The position numbers were made by a program, and so were the translations under genes. Below the pieces are notes generated by a model. That model was not told the DNA's origin. It saw only the letters and a list, made by a program, of their open reading frames with translations, and ran no database searches. From Xanthomonas campestris pv. phormiicola (GTDB taxonomy: Bacteria; Pseudomonadota; Gammaproteobacteria; Xanthomonadales; Xanthomonadaceae), in the NCBI GenBank assembly GCA_025666215.1, contig CP102593.1:1873001-1937000 (forward strand): a stretch of DNA of 64,000 nucleotides, given 5' to 3'. Shown here piece after piece: positions 52,735-63,501 of this stretch (position 1 is the stretch's first letter; every line of letters begins with the position of its first letter).

Positions 52735-52992
52735 CGGATGCCTCGCACGGCAGGGCAGATAGGTCGAAGTATTGTGTTGGGCGGGGTTTGGCCTGGCACC
52801 GAATCTCAAGAGAATCTTTAACAATGGCCATGGCGCCGACGCTGCACAGCGCATGTAGCAGGCGCGCGCTTCAATGCCATTGCGCGCTGGAACAGCGGCG
52901 TTGCTGGCCGCACGCGCGCGGCGCCGGCGAATGCAGGCCTTCCGTCCCATGGCCTGGCTACTTGCGATGCCTGGGGCGGAAGGGGAACGTCG

Positions 52993-53607
52993 CTAACCCA
53001 GGGCGGCGGTCCCATAACCGCCGAAGAACACCAGCAGCGCGCGCTGCGTGGCCTCGCGCAGGTACTGCGGCGAGGGGTTTTTCAGCGCGCCGAACAGGCA
53101 GGGCATCAGCGTTTCGGCTTCCAGCAGCCCGGCCAGGTGGCGGGCGGCGGTGGTCGGGTCGGCGTGGCGCAGGCGGCCCTGCCGCATCTGTTCCTGCAGG
53201 AACGTGCCGAGGCGGCTCATGCCGTCGTCGGGGCCGCGCTCGAAGAACAGCAGGCCGATGTCCGAGCGGCCGGAGACGCCGATGATGGTCTGCCAGACCT
53301 GCACCGACTGTTCCGAGCACAGGAACGCCAGGGCGTCTTCGCCCAGGCGCTGCAACGCGGTCGGCAGGTCGTCCCGGGTCTGCATCAGCGCGGCCAGGAT
53401 CGGGTCCATGAAGCGCTCGGCGACGCTGTGCGCCACCGCCACGAACAGCTCCTCCTTGGACGGGAAATAGCCGTACAGGGTGCGTTTGGAGCTGCCGGCG
53501 CGCGTGGCGATCTGGGTCATCGAGGCGCCCTCGAAGCCAGCCTCCAGGAACACCTCCGCGGCGGCCTCGACGATCGCCTCGCGTTTGGCTTCGGTCCGGA
53601 CACGCAT
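52993..53607 (-). CDS. TetR-family repressor divergent from the RND operon
   Basis: This is a 204-residue regulator. The N-terminal helix-turn-helix reads AIVEAAAEVFLEAGFEGASMTQIATRAGSSKRTLYGYFPSKEELF, the AcrR-type pattern. The C-terminal ligand-binding domain has LGTFLQEQMRQGRLRHADPTTAARHLAGLLE. It is transcribed away from the efflux operon with 141 bases between starts, the usual layout for a local repressor. I chose the ATG at 53607, where the conserved domain begins. Confidence 0.9.
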   Translation of the reverse strand: MRVRTEAKREAIVEAAAEVFLEAGFEGASMTQIATRAGSSKRTLYGYFPSKEELFVAVAHSVAERFMDPILAALMQTRDDLPTALQRLGEDALAFLCSEQSVQVWQTIIGVSGRSDIGLLFFERGPDDGMSRLGTFLQEQMRQGRLRHADPTTAARHLAGLLEAETLMPCLFGALKNPSPQYLREATQRALLVFFGGYGTAALG

Positions 53608-53633
53608 CGTTCTGCCCTCGGGAAGGGCGCTTA

Positions 53634-53712
53634 AGTATACCTGGAGGGCAGAAATGATTGACGGCGCCAAATCGCGGGAATAGTATACCAAACCGTACCG
53701 TTTACCATTCCT
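53634..53712. promoter_or_regulatory. divergent promoter region with repeated AGTATACC box
   Basis: On the + strand TTGACG (53658-53663), 17 bases, then TAGTAT (53681-53686) make a good sigma-70 promoter for the efflux operon. On the - strand TATACT (53639-53634) could be the tetR -10. Both -10 elements lie inside an AGTATACC box (53634-53641 and 53682-53689). A repressor bound to both would block both genes. AAAC-CGTACC-GTTT follows at 53690-53703 and is a second operator candidate. Confidence 0.55.
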
Positions 53713-53748
53713 CCCCGCTTGCCCGCGTCCCCAACCGGAGATCCCCTC

Positions 53749-54972
53749 GTGCGCCCTGTCCTGTCCTCTCGTCTATCGCTGGCCCTGGCCGTGGCGGCCA
53801 CCTCGCTGCTGAGCGCGTGCGGTTCGCCTCCGGGCGGCCCGCCGCCGCAGGAAGGCACGCCGGAGATGGGCGTGATCACCGTCGCCCCCCGCCCGGTCGC
53901 GTTGACCACCGAATTGCCGGGGCGCACGCTGCCGTACCTGATCGCCGATGTGCGGCCGCAGGTGAACGGCATCATTCAGTCCCGCAAGTTCCGCGAAGGC
54001 GGCGAGGTCAAGGCCGGCGAGACGCTGTACCAGATCGATCCGGCCACCTACCGTGCCACCTACGACAGCTACGTCGCCGCGCTCGGCAAGGCCCAGGCCA
54101 CGCTGCGCACCGCGCGGCTGAAGGCCGAGCGTTACCGCGAACTGGTCAAGGTGTCGGCGATCAGCAAGCAGGACAACGACGATGCCGACGCCGCGCTCGG
54201 CCAGGCCGAGGCCGACGTCGCCGCGGCCAAGGCCAACGTGGAAAGCGCGCGCATCAACCTGGCCTATGCGCGGGTGGATGCGCCGATTTCCGGGCGCATC
54301 GGCAAGTCCAGCGTGACCGCCGGCGCGCTGGTCACCGCCAGCCAGTCCACCGCGCTGGCCACGATCCAGCAGCTGGACCCGATCTATGTCGACGTCACCC
54401 AGCCCAGCGCCTCGCTGCTGCGGCTCAAGCACGCGCTGGCCGCCGGCGAACTGGAAAAGGCCGATACCACTGCGGCCAAGGTGTCGCTGCTGATGGAAGA
54501 CGGCAGCCCGTATCCGCTGCAGGGACGGCTGGAGTTCTCCGACGTCACCGTCGACCAGAGCACCGGGTCGATCACGGTGCGTGCGGTGTTCCCCAATCCG
54601 CATGCGGATCTGCTGCCCGGCATGTACGTGCGTGCGGTGCTGCAGGAAGGGACCAAGGACCAGGCGATCCTGGTGCCGCAGCAGGCGGTGTCGCGCAACG
54701 GCGCGGGCAAGCCGACCGCGTACGTGGTCGGCGCCGACCACAAGCTGCAGTTGCGGATGCTGGAGACCGATCGCGCGGTCGGCGATCAGTGGCTGGTGCG
54801 CAGCGGGCTCAAGCCCGGCGACAAGCTGGTGGTCGATGGCCAGTCGCGGGCGCAACCCGGGGCGACGGTCAAGACCGTGCCGTGGCAGCCGAAGCTTGCG
54901 ACCGCCGCTCCTGCGGCGGCGGCTCCTGCCGCGCCCGCTGCCGCCGCGGCCACGCCGCGCGCGGCGAACTGA
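53749..54972 (+). CDS. RND efflux periplasmic adaptor (AcrA/MexA type)
   Basis: This is a 407-residue lipoprotein adaptor that links pump and outer-membrane channel. The signal peptide ends in lipobox LLSAC (about Cys24). The lipoyl and barrel-sandwich region shows [20 protein letters not shown] and [21 protein letters not shown]; the helical hairpin and beta-barrel follow ([35 protein letters not shown]). The tail is Ala/Pro-rich. The start is GTG at 53749 after CCGGAG; a frame from 53719 has no signal at its start. Confidence 0.93.
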   Translation: MRPVLSSRLSLALAVAATSLLSACGSPPGGPPPQEGTPEMGVITVAPRPVALTTELPGRTLPYLIADVRPQVNGIIQSRKFREGGEVKAGETLYQIDPATYRATYDSYVAALGKAQATLRTARLKAERYRELVKVSAISKQDNDDADAALGQAEADVAAAKANVESARINLAYARVDAPISGRIGKSSVTAGALVTASQSTALATIQQLDPIYVDVTQPSASLLRLKHALAAGELEKADTTAAKVSLLMEDGSPYPLQGRLEFSDVTVDQSTGSITVRAVFPNPHADLLPGMYVRAVLQEGTKDQAILVPQQAVSRNGAGKPTAYVVGADHKLQLRMLETDRAVGDQWLVRSGLKPGDKLVVDGQSRAQPGATVKTVPWQPKLATAAPAAAAPAAPAAAAATPRAAN

Positions 54973-54986
54973 GGGCCTGGACCGTC

Positions 54987-57900
54987 ATGGCACGCTTCTT
55001 CATCGACCGCCCGATCTTCGCCTGGGTGCTGGCCATCATCGTGATGCTGGCCGGCATCCTCTCCGTCGCCACCTTGCCCATCGCGCAATACCCGAGCATC
55101 GCCCCGCCCGCCGTGGCGATCACCGCCAACTATCCCGGCGCCTCGGCCAAGACCCTCGAGGACACCGTCACCCAGGTCATCGAGCAGAAGATGAAGGGCC
55201 TGGACCACCTGAGCTACATGGCCTCCACCAGCGAGTCCAGCGGCCAGGTCACCATCACCCTGACCTTCGACAACGGCACCGACCCGGACACCGCGCAGGT
55301 GCAGGTGCAGAACAAGCTGTCGCTGGCCACGCCGTTGCTGCCGCAGGAAGTGCAGCAGCAGGGCGTGACCGTGACCAAGTCGGCGACCAACTTCGTCAAC
55401 GTGCTGGCCTTCACCTCGGAAGACGGCAGCATGAACGCCTCGGACCTGTCCGACTACGTGGCCGCCAACGTGCAGGAGGCGATCAGCCGTGTCGAAGGCG
55501 TCGGCGACACCACGTTGTTCGGCTCGCAGTACGCGATGCGGATCTGGCTTGACCCGAACAAGCTGAGCAATTTCAACCTGACCCCGCTGGACGTGAAGAC
55601 CGCGGTGCAGGCGCAGAACGCGCAGGTCTCGGCCGGCCAGCTCGGCGCGCTGCCGGCCGCGCCCAACCAGCAGCTCAACGCCACCATCACCGCGCAGACG
55701 CGGCTGAAGACCGCAGCCGAGTTCGAGGACATCCTGCTGCGCACCCAGTCCGACGGGTCGCAGGTGCGGTTGCGCGACGTGGCCCGGATCGAACTGGGCA
55801 GCGAGAGCTACAACGCCGCCGGCCGCTACAACGGCAAGGCCGCCGCCGGCCTGGCGATCAAGCTCGCCACCGGCGCCAATGCGCTGGACACGGTCAAGGC
55901 GATCGACGCCAGCCTGGCCGAGCAGGAGAAGTTCTTCCCGCCCGGCATGAAGGTGCAAAAGCCCTACGACACCACGCCGTTCGTGCGCATCTCGATCGAA
56001 GAGGTGATCCGCACCCTGATCGAGGCGGTGGTGCTGGTGTTCCTGGTGATGTACCTGTTCCTGCAGAACTTCCGCGCCACGCTGATCCCGACCATCGCCG
56101 TGCCGGTGGTGCTGCTGGGCACCTTCGGCGTCCTGGCCGCGTTCGGTTTCACCATCAACACGCTGACCCTGTTCGCGATGGTGCTGGCGATCGGCCTGCT
56201 GGTGGACGACGCCATCGTGGTGGTGGAGAACGTCGAACGGGTGATGAGCGAAGAGCACCTGCCGCCGAAGGAGGCCACGCGCAAGTCGATGGCGCAGATC
56301 ACCGGCGCGCTGGTCGGTGTGGCCCTGGTGCTGGCGGCGGTGTTCGTGCCGATGGCGTTCTTCGGCGGTTCCACCGGCGTGATCTACCGCCAGTTCTCGA
56401 TCACCATCGTCTCTGCGATGACCCTGTCGGTGCTGGTGGCGATGGTGCTGACCCCGGCGCTGTGCGCGACCCTGCTCAAGCCGGCCAAGCAGCACGGCAT
56501 GGCCACGACCGGTTTCTTCGGCTGGTTCAACCGTGTCTTCGAGCGCAGCAACGGCCGCTATCAGGGCGTCGTGCGGCACATGCTGGGCAAGGGCTGGCGC
56601 TACATGGTCGCCTACGCGGTGCTGCTGGCGCTGGTGGTGGTCGGCTTCATGAAGCTGCCGGTCGGCTTCCTGCCGGACGAGGACCAGGGCACGCTGTTCG
56701 CCTTGATCCAGTTGCCGCCGGGCGCCAGCGCAGCGCGCACCGACGCGGTGATCCACCAGGTCGAACAGCATTTCCTGGTCGATCAGAAGGACTCGGTCGG
56801 CAGCATCTTCACGGTGTCCGGCTTCAGCTTCGCCGGCACCGGCCAGAATACCGGGTTGGCGTTCGTGAAACTTCGCCCCTGGGACGAGCGTACCGGCAAG
56901 GGACAGAGCGTGACCGAAGTGGCGGCGAAGGCGAGCAAGTTCTTTGCCGGCATTCGCGACGCCAAGGTGTTCGCGTTCGCGCCGCCGGCGGTCTCGGAAC
57001 TGGGCAATGCGACCGGCTTCGACCTGATGCTGCAGGATCGCGCCAACCTCGGCCACGATGCGCTGATGCAGGCGCGCAACCAGTTGCTGGGCGCGCTGTC
57101 GCAGGACTCGCGCCTGGTCGCGGTGCGTCCGAACGGACAGGAAGACACGCCCGAGTTCAAGCTGGACATCGATTCGCACAAGGCCGAGACGCTGGGTCTG
57201 TCGATCGACGACATCAACGGCACCTTCTCCAGCGCCTGGGGCAGCACCTACGTCAACGACTTCATCGACAAGGGCCGGGTCAAGAAGGTGATGCTGCAGT
57301 CCGATGCCGTCTACCGGATGCTGCCGAGCGACATCGACCGCTGGTACGTGCGCAACAGCGCCGGCACCATGGTCGCGTTCAGCTCCTTCGCCAATGCCAG
57401 CTGGACCAGTGGCTCGCCGCGCCTGGAGCGCTACAACGGCGTGCCGTCGGTGGAGATCCTGGGCATGGCCAAGCCGGGCACCGCCTCCAGCGGCCAGGCG
57501 CTGGCCATCGTCGAGGCCGCGGTGGCCAAGCTGCCGCCGGGCATCGGCTACGAGTGGACCGGGCTGTCGCGGCAGGAAAAGGCATCCAGTGGCCAGACCG
57601 GCATTCTTTACGGGCTGTCGATCCTGATCGTGTTCCTGTGCCTGGCGGCGCTGTACGAAAGCTGGGCGATCCCGTTCGCGGTGATCCTGGTGGTGCCGCT
57701 GGGCGTGTTCGGCGCGCTGCTCGGCGCGGTGCTGACCTGGAAGATGAACGACGTGTACTTCCAGGTGGGCCTGTTGACCACGATCGGCCTGGCCAGCAAG
57801 AACGCGATCCTGATCGTGGAGTTCGCCCGCGAACTGCACGACAGCGGCAAGAGCCTGGTGCAGTCGGCGCTGGAGGCGGCGCGGATGCGCCTGCGGCCGA

Positions 57901-58136
57901 TCCTGATGACCTCGCTGGCGTTCATCCTCGGCGTGGTGCCGCTGGTCCTGGGCCGCGGCGCCGGTGCCGGCGCGCAGCATGCGCTGGGTACCGCGGTGAT
58001 CGGCGGCATGCTGTCGGGCACGATCCTGGCGATCTTCTTCGTGCCGCTGTTCTTCGTGCTGGTGTGCGGGCTGTTCAAGCGCCGCGCCGGCAGCCCCGAT
58101 GACCCGTCCGCCGCGCGTGTCGCGGGAGGAGCCTGA
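54987..58136 (+). CDS. RND multidrug efflux pump, HAE1 family (AcrB/MexB type)
   Basis: This 1049-residue inner-membrane proton antiporter has exactly the length of AcrB. The N-terminus [20 protein letters not shown], twelve membrane helices and two large periplasmic loops are present. The proton-relay helix contains [19 protein letters not shown] with the paired Asp residues, and [20 protein letters not shown] gives the matching Lys. It starts 14 bases after the adaptor. It expels hydrophobic drugs, dyes or plant phenolics; actual substrates cannot be read from sequence. Confidence 0.96.
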   Translation: MARFFIDRPIFAWVLAIIVMLAGILSVATLPIAQYPSIAPPAVAITANYPGASAKTLEDTVTQVIEQKMKGLDHLSYMASTSESSGQVTITLTFDNGTDPDTAQVQVQNKLSLATPLLPQEVQQQGVTVTKSATNFVNVLAFTSEDGSMNASDLSDYVAANVQEAISRVEGVGDTTLFGSQYAMRIWLDPNKLSNFNLTPLDVKTAVQAQNAQVSAGQLGALPAAPNQQLNATITAQTRLKTAAEFEDILLRTQSDGSQVRLRDVARIELGSESYNAAGRYNGKAAAGLAIKLATGANALDTVKAIDASLAEQEKFFPPGMKVQKPYDTTPFVRISIEEVIRTLIEAVVLVFLVMYLFLQNFRATLIPTIAVPVVLLGTFGVLAAFGFTINTLTLFAMVLAIGLLVDDAIVVVENVERVMSEEHLPPKEATRKSMAQITGALVGVALVLAAVFVPMAFFGGSTGVIYRQFSITIVSAMTLSVLVAMVLTPALCATLLKPAKQHGMATTGFFGWFNRVFERSNGRYQGVVRHMLGKGWRYMVAYAVLLALVVVGFMKLPVGFLPDEDQGTLFALIQLPPGASAARTDAVIHQVEQHFLVDQKDSVGSIFTVSGFSFAGTGQNTGLAFVKLRPWDERTGKGQSVTEVAAKASKFFAGIRDAKVFAFAPPAVSELGNATGFDLMLQDRANLGHDALMQARNQLLGALSQDSRLVAVRPNGQEDTPEFKLDIDSHKAETLGLSIDDINGTFSSAWGSTYVNDFIDKGRVKKVMLQSDAVYRMLPSDIDRWYVRNSAGTMVAFSSFANASWTSGSPRLERYNGVPSVEILGMAKPGTASSGQALAIVEAAVAKLPPGIGYEWTGLSRQEKASSGQTGILYGLSILIVFLCLAALYESWAIPFAVILVVPLGVFGALLGAVLTWKMNDVYFQVGLLTTIGLASKNAILIVEFARELHDSGKSLVQSALEAARMRLRPILMTSLAFILGVVPLVLGRGAGAGAQHALGTAVIGGMLSGTILAIFFVPLFFVLVCGLFKRRAGSPDDPSAARVAGGA

Positions 58137-58137
58137 G

Positions 58138-59616
58138 ATGTCCCGTTCGATCCTGACCCCGTTGGCGCTGGCGCTGGCGCTGGCGCTGGCCGTGTCCGTG
58201 TCGCTCGCCGGCTGCAGCCTGATGCCGGCCTATGAGCGCCCGGCGGCGCCGGTGCCGGCGCAGTTCGACGGCGCCGGCGCACCGGCCGATGCGCAGAGCG
58301 TTCCCGTCGCCGACATCGGCTGGCGTGCGGTGTTCACCGATCCCAGGCTGCAGCAGGTGATCGAGCTGGCGCTGGACAACAACCGCGACCTGCGCGTGGC
58401 CGCGCTCAACATCGACCAGGCCTGGGCGCAATACCGCGTGCAACGCGCCGACCTGGCGCCGGGCGTGGACCTGGGCGGCAGCGGCAGCGGCTCGCGCACG
58501 CCGGGCGACCTGTCCGGCACCGGGCAACCGCTGGTCGCGCACAGCTACAGCGCCACGCTCGGCATCAGCGCCTACGAACTGGATCTGTTCGGCCGCGTGC
58601 GCAGCCTCAAGGAACAGGCGCTGCAGCAGTTCCTGTCCACCACCGAGGCGCAGCGCGGCACCCACATCAGCCTGGTCGCACAGGTGGCCACGGCCTATCT
58701 CACGCTGGCCGCCGACCAGGACCTGCTGCGCCTGGCGCAGGACACGCTGACCAGCCAGAGCGAAAGCTACCGGCTGCAGCAGCGCAGTTTCGAGCTCGGC
58801 GCGGCCTCGGCGCTGACCCTGCGCCAGGCGCAGACCACTGTGGAAAGCGCACGCGTGGACGTGGAGCGCTACACCGCGCAGGTGGCACAGGACCGCAATG
58901 CGTTGCGGCTGCTGGCCGGCACCGAGGTGCCGGCCGAACTGCTGCCGACCGCGCTGCCGGACAGCGCCAGCGCCGACGCCAACATCCTGGCCAGCATTCC
59001 GGCGGGATTGCCGTCGGAACTGCTGCAGCGCCGCCCGGACATCCTGGAAGCCGAGCGCACCCTGCAGGCGGCAAATGCGAACATCGGTGCGGCGCGTGCC
59101 GCGTTCTATCCGAGCATCAGCCTGACCGCCTCGGCGGGCAGCGCCAGCGCCGGCCTGTCGGGCCTGTTCAAGAGCGGCTCCGGCAGCTGGAGCTTCGCGC
59201 CCAGCATCTCGTTGCCGATCTTCGACGGCGGCCGCAACCGCGCCAATCTCGACGTCGCCAAGGTGCAGCGCGACATCGACGTGGCCAACTACGAAAAGGC
59301 GATCCAGACCGCGTTCCGCGAGGTCTCCGACGCGCTCGCCGAGCGCAGCACGCTGGGCCGCCAGCTGCAGGCGCAACAGGCGCTGGTGGACGCGTCCGCC
59401 GACAGCTACCGGCTGTCGCAGGCGCGCTTCGAGCGCGGCGTGGACAGCTACCTCGGCGCGCTGGACGCGCAGCGCACGCTGTACGGCGCCGAGCAGACCC
59501 TGATCAACACGCGGCTGTCGCGCTTCACCAACCTGGTGACCTTCTACAAGGCGCTGGGCGGCGGCTGGGTGGAGATGGCCACGTCCGCGGATGCGACGGC
59601 AGCGGTGGAACGCTAG
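58138..59616 (+). CDS. outer membrane efflux lipoprotein (OprM/NodT family)
   Basis: This is a 492-residue trimeric channel subunit. The signal peptide ends in lipobox LAGC. It has the two OEP repeats: one with [24 protein letters not shown] and [20 protein letters not shown], the other with [20 protein letters not shown] and [21 protein letters not shown] strong GGGAGGAG site lies before the ATG, which is one base after the pump stop. It completes the tripartite pump. Confidence 0.95.
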   Translation: MSRSILTPLALALALALAVSVSLAGCSLMPAYERPAAPVPAQFDGAGAPADAQSVPVADIGWRAVFTDPRLQQVIELALDNNRDLRVAALNIDQAWAQYRVQRADLAPGVDLGGSGSGSRTPGDLSGTGQPLVAHSYSATLGISAYELDLFGRVRSLKEQALQQFLSTTEAQRGTHISLVAQVATAYLTLAADQDLLRLAQDTLTSQSESYRLQQRSFELGAASALTLRQAQTTVESARVDVERYTAQVAQDRNALRLLAGTEVPAELLPTALPDSASADANILASIPAGLPSELLQRRPDILEAERTLQAANANIGAARAAFYPSISLTASAGSASAGLSGLFKSGSGSWSFAPSISLPIFDGGRNRANLDVAKVQRDIDVANYEKAIQTAFREVSDALAERSTLGRQLQAQQALVDASADSYRLSQARFERGVDSYLGALDAQRTLYGAEQTLINTRLSRFTNLVTFYKALGGGWVEMATSADATAAVER

Positions 59617-59618
59617 CG

Positions 59619-60359
59619 ATGCCGCGGCAGACGGCCGCGCCGGTGCCGGCGCGGCGGCGCAAGCACGGCGCGGCGCGCGAGAAGCGTGCCGCGATCCTGC
59701 GCGCCGCCCGGCAACTGTTTTCCCGCAACGGCTTCGACCACACCAACATGGACGCCATCGCCGCCTGCGCGGACGTGTCCAAGGCCACCGTCTATGCGCA
59801 TTTCGCCAACAAGGACGCGTTGTTCCGCGTCACCGTGGAAGCGATGGTGGGCGAGATGCCGGACCGCTGGGATGCGCTGCTCGCCACCCGCGAGCCGCTG
59901 CAGCGGCGGCTGACGGCGGTGGCGCACGACCTGATGGAGATGACGGCCGCGCCGCTGCTGCAGGCTGTCCAGCGCATGCTCGCGCTGTCCACGCAGGTGT
60001 CGCCGCAGCGTGCCGACACGTATTGGGACCTGTGTTTCGAGCGCTACGATCGCGCCATGCAGCAGTGCCTGCGCGCCGAGATCCGGCAAGGCACGCTGAC
60101 GATCGCCGACGTGGCGCAGGCGTCCGCGCAGTTCTTCGGGTTGATCGCCAGCGCGCCGGCATTGCGCGGATTGCTGACCGGCGAGCCGTTCGCGTCGCAG
60201 CGGCCGGGCGCGACTTGCGTGGAAAGCGCGGTTGCGTTGTTCGTGCGCGGCTATCGCGCGGAGGCGGACCCGGCTGCGGCGGCGCGCCGGCGCCTCGCCG
60301 CCAAGCCTAGGCGGGCCGCACCGCCGCCAGCGGCCGCGGTTCCCGGATCGGCAGATTGA
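59619..60359 (+). CDS. second TetR-family regulator at the end of the RND operon
   Basis: This is a 246-residue regulator. A basic N-terminus leads to the helix-turn-helix (AILRAARQLFSRNGFDHTNM, ACADVSKATVYAHFANKDALF). The C-terminal domain resembles the AefR-like TetR C-terminal domain (TYWDLCFERYDRAMQQCLRAE), and an Ala/Pro/Arg-rich tail ends it. It starts two bases after the channel gene, so it is cotranscribed with the pump. Its last 53 bases overlap the convergent MFS gene. Confidence 0.88.
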   Translation: MPRQTAAPVPARRRKHGAAREKRAAILRAARQLFSRNGFDHTNMDAIAACADVSKATVYAHFANKDALFRVTVEAMVGEMPDRWDALLATREPLQRRLTAVAHDLMEMTAAPLLQAVQRMLALSTQVSPQRADTYWDLCFERYDRAMQQCLRAEIRQGTLTIADVAQASAQFFGLIASAPALRGLLTGEPFASQRPGATCVESAVALFVRGYRAEADPAAAARRRLAAKPRRAAPPPAAAVPGSAD

Positions 60360-61527
60360 CCAGCGCCGCGGCCACGGCCAGGGCCATGTCGGCGTACCAC
60401 ATCCACTGGTAGTTGCCGAAGCGCTCCAGCGCCACGCCGCCGAGCCAGGCGCCGAAGAAGCCGCCGATCTGGTGCGACAGCAGGGTCAGGCCGAACAGCG
60501 TGCCCAGGTAGCGCGGCCCGAACAGTTTGCCGATCAGCCCGGCGGTGGGCGGGACCGTCGCCAGCCAGGTGCAGCCGAGCGCGGCGGCGAACAGGTAGAA
60601 CGTCAGCGGCGTCGGCGGCGCGAGCAGGTACAGGGCGATCAGCAGCGCGCGGCTGGCGTACAGCGCCAGCAGCAGCCACTTCATGCGCACGCGCTCGCCG
60701 AGCTTGCCGGCGATCAGGCTGCCGGCGACGTTGCACAGGCCGATCAGCGCGATGGCGATGGCCGACACGCTGGGCGCCAGCCCGCACAACGCGATCTCGC
60801 CGGGCAGGTGGGTGACCAGGAAGGCGATGTGCACGCCGCAGGTGAAAAAGCCCAGGTGCAGGCACCAATAGCTGCGGTCGCGCAGGGCGACGCGCAACTG
60901 CGCGCGCAGCCCGCCGTCCGCCGCGGTCGCACCCTGCGCCTGGCCCTTGCGGCGCAGCGGCCAGGCCAGCGGCAGGGTCAGCAGCGACAGCGCCGCCATG
61001 CCGGTCATGGCCATCGCCCAGCCGGCGGCGCCGATCATCCATTGCACCAGCGGCGCGAACAGGAACTGGCCGAGCGAGCCGCCGGCGTTGATCAGCCCGG
61101 CGGCGAACGAGCGCTGTTCCGGCGCCAGGCGATGCGCGGTGGCGCCGATCAGCACCGAGAAGCTGCCGGCACCGGCACCGGCCGCGGCGAGCAGGCCCAG
61201 GCTGACGATCAGGCCCCATTCGGTCGGCAGCCACGGCGCCAGGGCCAGGCCCAGCGCCAGCAATACGCCGCCCAGCCACAGCACCGGCAGCGGACCGCGC
61301 TGGTCGGCGATGGCGCCGAACAGCGGCTGCACCGCGCCCCACACGAACTGGCCGACCGCCAGCGCGAAGCTGATCGCGGCGATGCCGACGCCGCTGCTGC
61401 GGTGGATCGGCTCGACGAACAGGCCGGTGGTCTGGCGCGCGCCCATGGTCAGCATCAGCGTCGCCGAGGCGACGATCAGCAGGCCCCAGTGGCGGCCGGC
61501 CTGGGCGTGCGGCGCCGCGACGCTCAT
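60307..61527 (-). CDS. MFS transporter, monocarboxylate-transporter-like
   Basis: This is a 406-residue inner-membrane transporter with twelve predicted helices. TLMLTMGARQTTGLFVEPI at the start and GAIADQRGPLPVLWLGGVLL (the loop 2-3 motif A region) are seen in the MCT/OFA-like branch of the superfamily. The substrate is unknown; organic acids or drugs are both possible. It overlaps the marR gene by four bases, so the two are coupled, and its 3-prime end overlaps the convergent tetR gene. Confidence 0.9.
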   Translation of the reverse strand: MSVAAPHAQAGRHWGLLIVASATLMLTMGARQTTGLFVEPIHRSSGVGIAAISFALAVGQFVWGAVQPLFGAIADQRGPLPVLWLGGVLLALGLALAPWLPTEWGLIVSLGLLAAAGAGAGSFSVLIGATAHRLAPEQRSFAAGLINAGGSLGQFLFAPLVQWMIGAAGWAMAMTGMAALSLLTLPLAWPLRRKGQAQGATAADGGLRAQLRVALRDRSYWCLHLGFFTCGVHIAFLVTHLPGEIALCGLAPSVSAIAIALIGLCNVAGSLIAGKLGERVRMKWLLLALYASRALLIALYLLAPPTPLTFYLFAAALGCTWLATVPPTAGLIGKLFGPRYLGTLFGLTLLSHQIGGFFGAWLGGVALERFGNYQWMWYADMALAVAAALVNLPIREPRPLAAVRPA

Positions 61528-61967
61528 GCGGCAGCGTCCCCGCGCTCGGCGCACAGCGCGCGTTCCAGCTGCCGCAGCTGGCGGTGCAGGGCGTCGATGG
61601 CGGCGTTGCCGGCCAGCGCGTCGATCCGCGCCTGCGCGCGCTCCCAGTGCGGCAGCGCGCGTTTGAGCAGGCGCCGGCCGGCGGCGCTGACCACCACCAG
61701 CTTCTGCCGCGCATCGTCGCCGCGGCGCTGCTCGATCCAGCCAGCCGCCTGCATCGGCTTGAGATTGCGCGACAGCGTGCTGCGGTCCATGCCCAGCCGC
61801 TCGGCCAGCGCACCGAGCTGTTGCGCGGTGCCGGCGCGGCGCAGGATCGAGTACTCGTTCAGGCTCAGCCCCACCGCGCTCAGTTCGCGGTCGTAGACCT
61901 GCGAGGTACGCCGCGCGGCGCGGCGCAGCAGGAAACAGGTGCAGCGGCAGGGAGCGGTGTCGTCCAT
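61524..61967 (-). CDS. MarR-family regulator
   Basis: This is a 147-residue winged-helix regulator. The N-terminus contains CRCTCFLLRRAARRTSQVYD, with cysteines that could sense oxidants. The DNA-binding region is LGALAERLGMDRSTLSRNLKPMQAAGWIEQRRG with the wing DDARQKLVVVSAAG. It leads the MFS gene by a four-base overlap and probably represses its own operon through the palindrome just upstream. Confidence 0.9.
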   Translation of the reverse strand: MDDTAPCRCTCFLLRRAARRTSQVYDRELSAVGLSLNEYSILRRAGTAQQLGALAERLGMDRSTLSRNLKPMQAAGWIEQRRGDDARQKLVVVSAAGRRLLKRALPHWERAQARIDALAGNAAIDALHRQLRQLERALCAERGDAAA

Positions 61968-61982
61968 GCCCGGCAAAGTACG

Positions 61983-61992
61983 TGCATATGCA
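61983..61992. promoter_or_regulatory. palindromic operator candidate upstream of marR
   Basis: TGCATATGCA is a perfect palindrome 16-25 bases before the marR start. On the - strand TTGCCA, 18 bases and TACTTT flank it as a possible -35 and -10, so a bound repressor would sit inside the promoter. Confidence 0.5.
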
Positions 61993-62236
61993 TACAATTG
62001 GCAAGCGCCGGACCGACCGGCAGGGCGGCGTGCCGTCCCCGTTCGCGGGCGGCGCGGGCGGGGCATGTCCTGGCCGGTCGACGCCATGCAGGCGGATGCT
62101 GCGGCTCGCGCGCAGCTGCAGCGATGCAACGCTTCGCCCAGGCGTAGCGACGCACGCGGACGCTTGCGCGCACGCTCGCGGATCGCCGGCATTGCTATGC
62201 TCTGCCGCGCCTTGCGCTTGCCGGAGTGCCGTCCCG

Positions 62237-63388
62237 ATGCCGAACCCACGCACCGCCTCTGTCGCGATCGCCGCCGCGCGGGCGCGTGCGCTGTGGCTGG
62301 AGGCGCAGCGGCTGAGCATCCCGGCGCCGTTCGGCGCGGGTCCCGAGGCGGTGCGGCAGGCCACCGCGCACCTGGGCTATGTGCAGATCGACACCATCCA
62401 TGTGATCGGGCGCAGCCACCACCACGTGCTGTACAGCCGCATTCCCGCCTATCGCAAGCAGGATCTGGAGCAGGCGCAGGCGCAGGACAAGTCGGTGTTC
62501 GAGTACTGGACGCATGCGCTGGCCTACGTGCCGATCGCCGACTACCGCATGTACGTGGCGCAGATGGCGCGCTACCGCGCCCAGGCGGACGCGGCCGGCA
62601 AGATCGATCCGGCCGATTACGCCAGGCTGCTGCGGCGCATCCGCAGCGACGGGCCGTTGTCGATCCGCGACATCGACGACGACGTGCTGGTCGAGAAGAC
62701 CCATCCATGGGGCAGCCGCAAGCCTTCGCGCGCGGCATTGCGCTACGGCTTCTTCAGCGGCGACCTGGTGGTCAGCCAGCGCAGCGGCATGCTCAAGACC
62801 TACGAGCTGGCCGCGCGCCATTTCGGCTGGAGCCGGCGCCCGCGCCCGGCCAGCGATGCGCAGTACGCGCGCTATCTGCTGCAGCGCGCGCTGCGCGCGC
62901 AGGGCCTGGTCGGCGTGGACTCGATCTGCTACGGCAATGCCGGCGCCAAGCCCGCGGTGCGCGCGCTGCTCGCCGCCGCGGTCGCCGCCAAGCGCCTGGT
63001 CCCGGTGCATCTGCAGGGCCAGGAGCAGGCCGCGCTATGGGCCGAACCGGCGCTGCTGGAACACGCGCCGCCGCTGCCGGACGAGGCCATCGCGCAGCTG
63101 TTGTCGCCGTTCGATCCGCTGCTGATCCAGCGCAAGCGGCTGCAGCAGTTCTTCGGCTACGAACACCGCTTCGAGGCCTATGTGCCGGCGCCGCAGCGGG
63201 TGCTCGGCTACTTCGCGCTGCCGGTGCTGGTCGGCGACCGCATCGTCGCCGCCCTGGATCTGAAGATGGAGCGCCAGGCCGGCAGGCTGCTGATCCAGAA
63301 ATGGACCTGGCTGGTGCCGCAGCGGCCCGCGCTGAAGGCCGCGATCGACGCGGCGCTGCAGCGTTTCGAGCGTTTTCATCTGCAGTGA
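62237..63388 (+). CDS. winged-helix DNA glycosylase, YcaQ/AlkX-like
   Basis: This is a 383-residue member of the HTH_42 family. E. coli YcaQ (AlkX) removes alkylated bases and unhooks DNA interstrand crosslinks. The N-terminal part shows LGYVQIDTIHVIGRSHHHVL, which contains the AlkX-type catalytic Q-x-D motif (Gln50, Asp52) and the His cluster 61-63. SRKPSRAALRYGFFSGDLVVSQR and LLSPFDPLLIQRKRLQQFFGYEHRFEAYVP are further family blocks. The start at 62237 follows a GGAG site. It stands alone, probably as a housekeeping repair gene. Confidence 0.87.
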   Translation: MPNPRTASVAIAAARARALWLEAQRLSIPAPFGAGPEAVRQATAHLGYVQIDTIHVIGRSHHHVLYSRIPAYRKQDLEQAQAQDKSVFEYWTHALAYVPIADYRMYVAQMARYRAQADAAGKIDPADYARLLRRIRSDGPLSIRDIDDDVLVEKTHPWGSRKPSRAALRYGFFSGDLVVSQRSGMLKTYELAARHFGWSRRPRPASDAQYARYLLQRALRAQGLVGVDSICYGNAGAKPAVRALLAAAVAAKRLVPVHLQGQEQAALWAEPALLEHAPPLPDEAIAQLLSPFDPLLIQRKRLQQFFGYEHRFEAYVPAPQRVLGYFALPVLVGDRIVAALDLKMERQAGRLLIQKWTWLVPQRPALKAAIDAALQRFERFHLQ

Positions 63389-63462
63389 CGCCTGGGAGTC
63401 GCCCGCCTCGGCGGGGGCGCCCGGCGCGCAGCGGCACAAGGCGCTGCGTGCCGTGCAACTGG

Positions 63463-63493
63463 CCGGCGCACACGCGTTGCGTGCGTGCGCCGG
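63463..63493. terminator. hairpin between convergent genes
   Basis: CCGGCGCAC and GTGCGCCGG form a perfect 9-bp stem with a 13-base loop in the gap between the convergent glycosylase and hydrolase genes. There is no T-tract. Confidence 0.45.
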
Positions 63494-63501
63494 CGCGCGG
63501 A

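Noticed and set aside
52735..52992. TGGCAC in the fliE leader as a sigma-54 site
   Set aside because: It lies on the + strand, pointing away from fliE, and the -12 GC element is missing.
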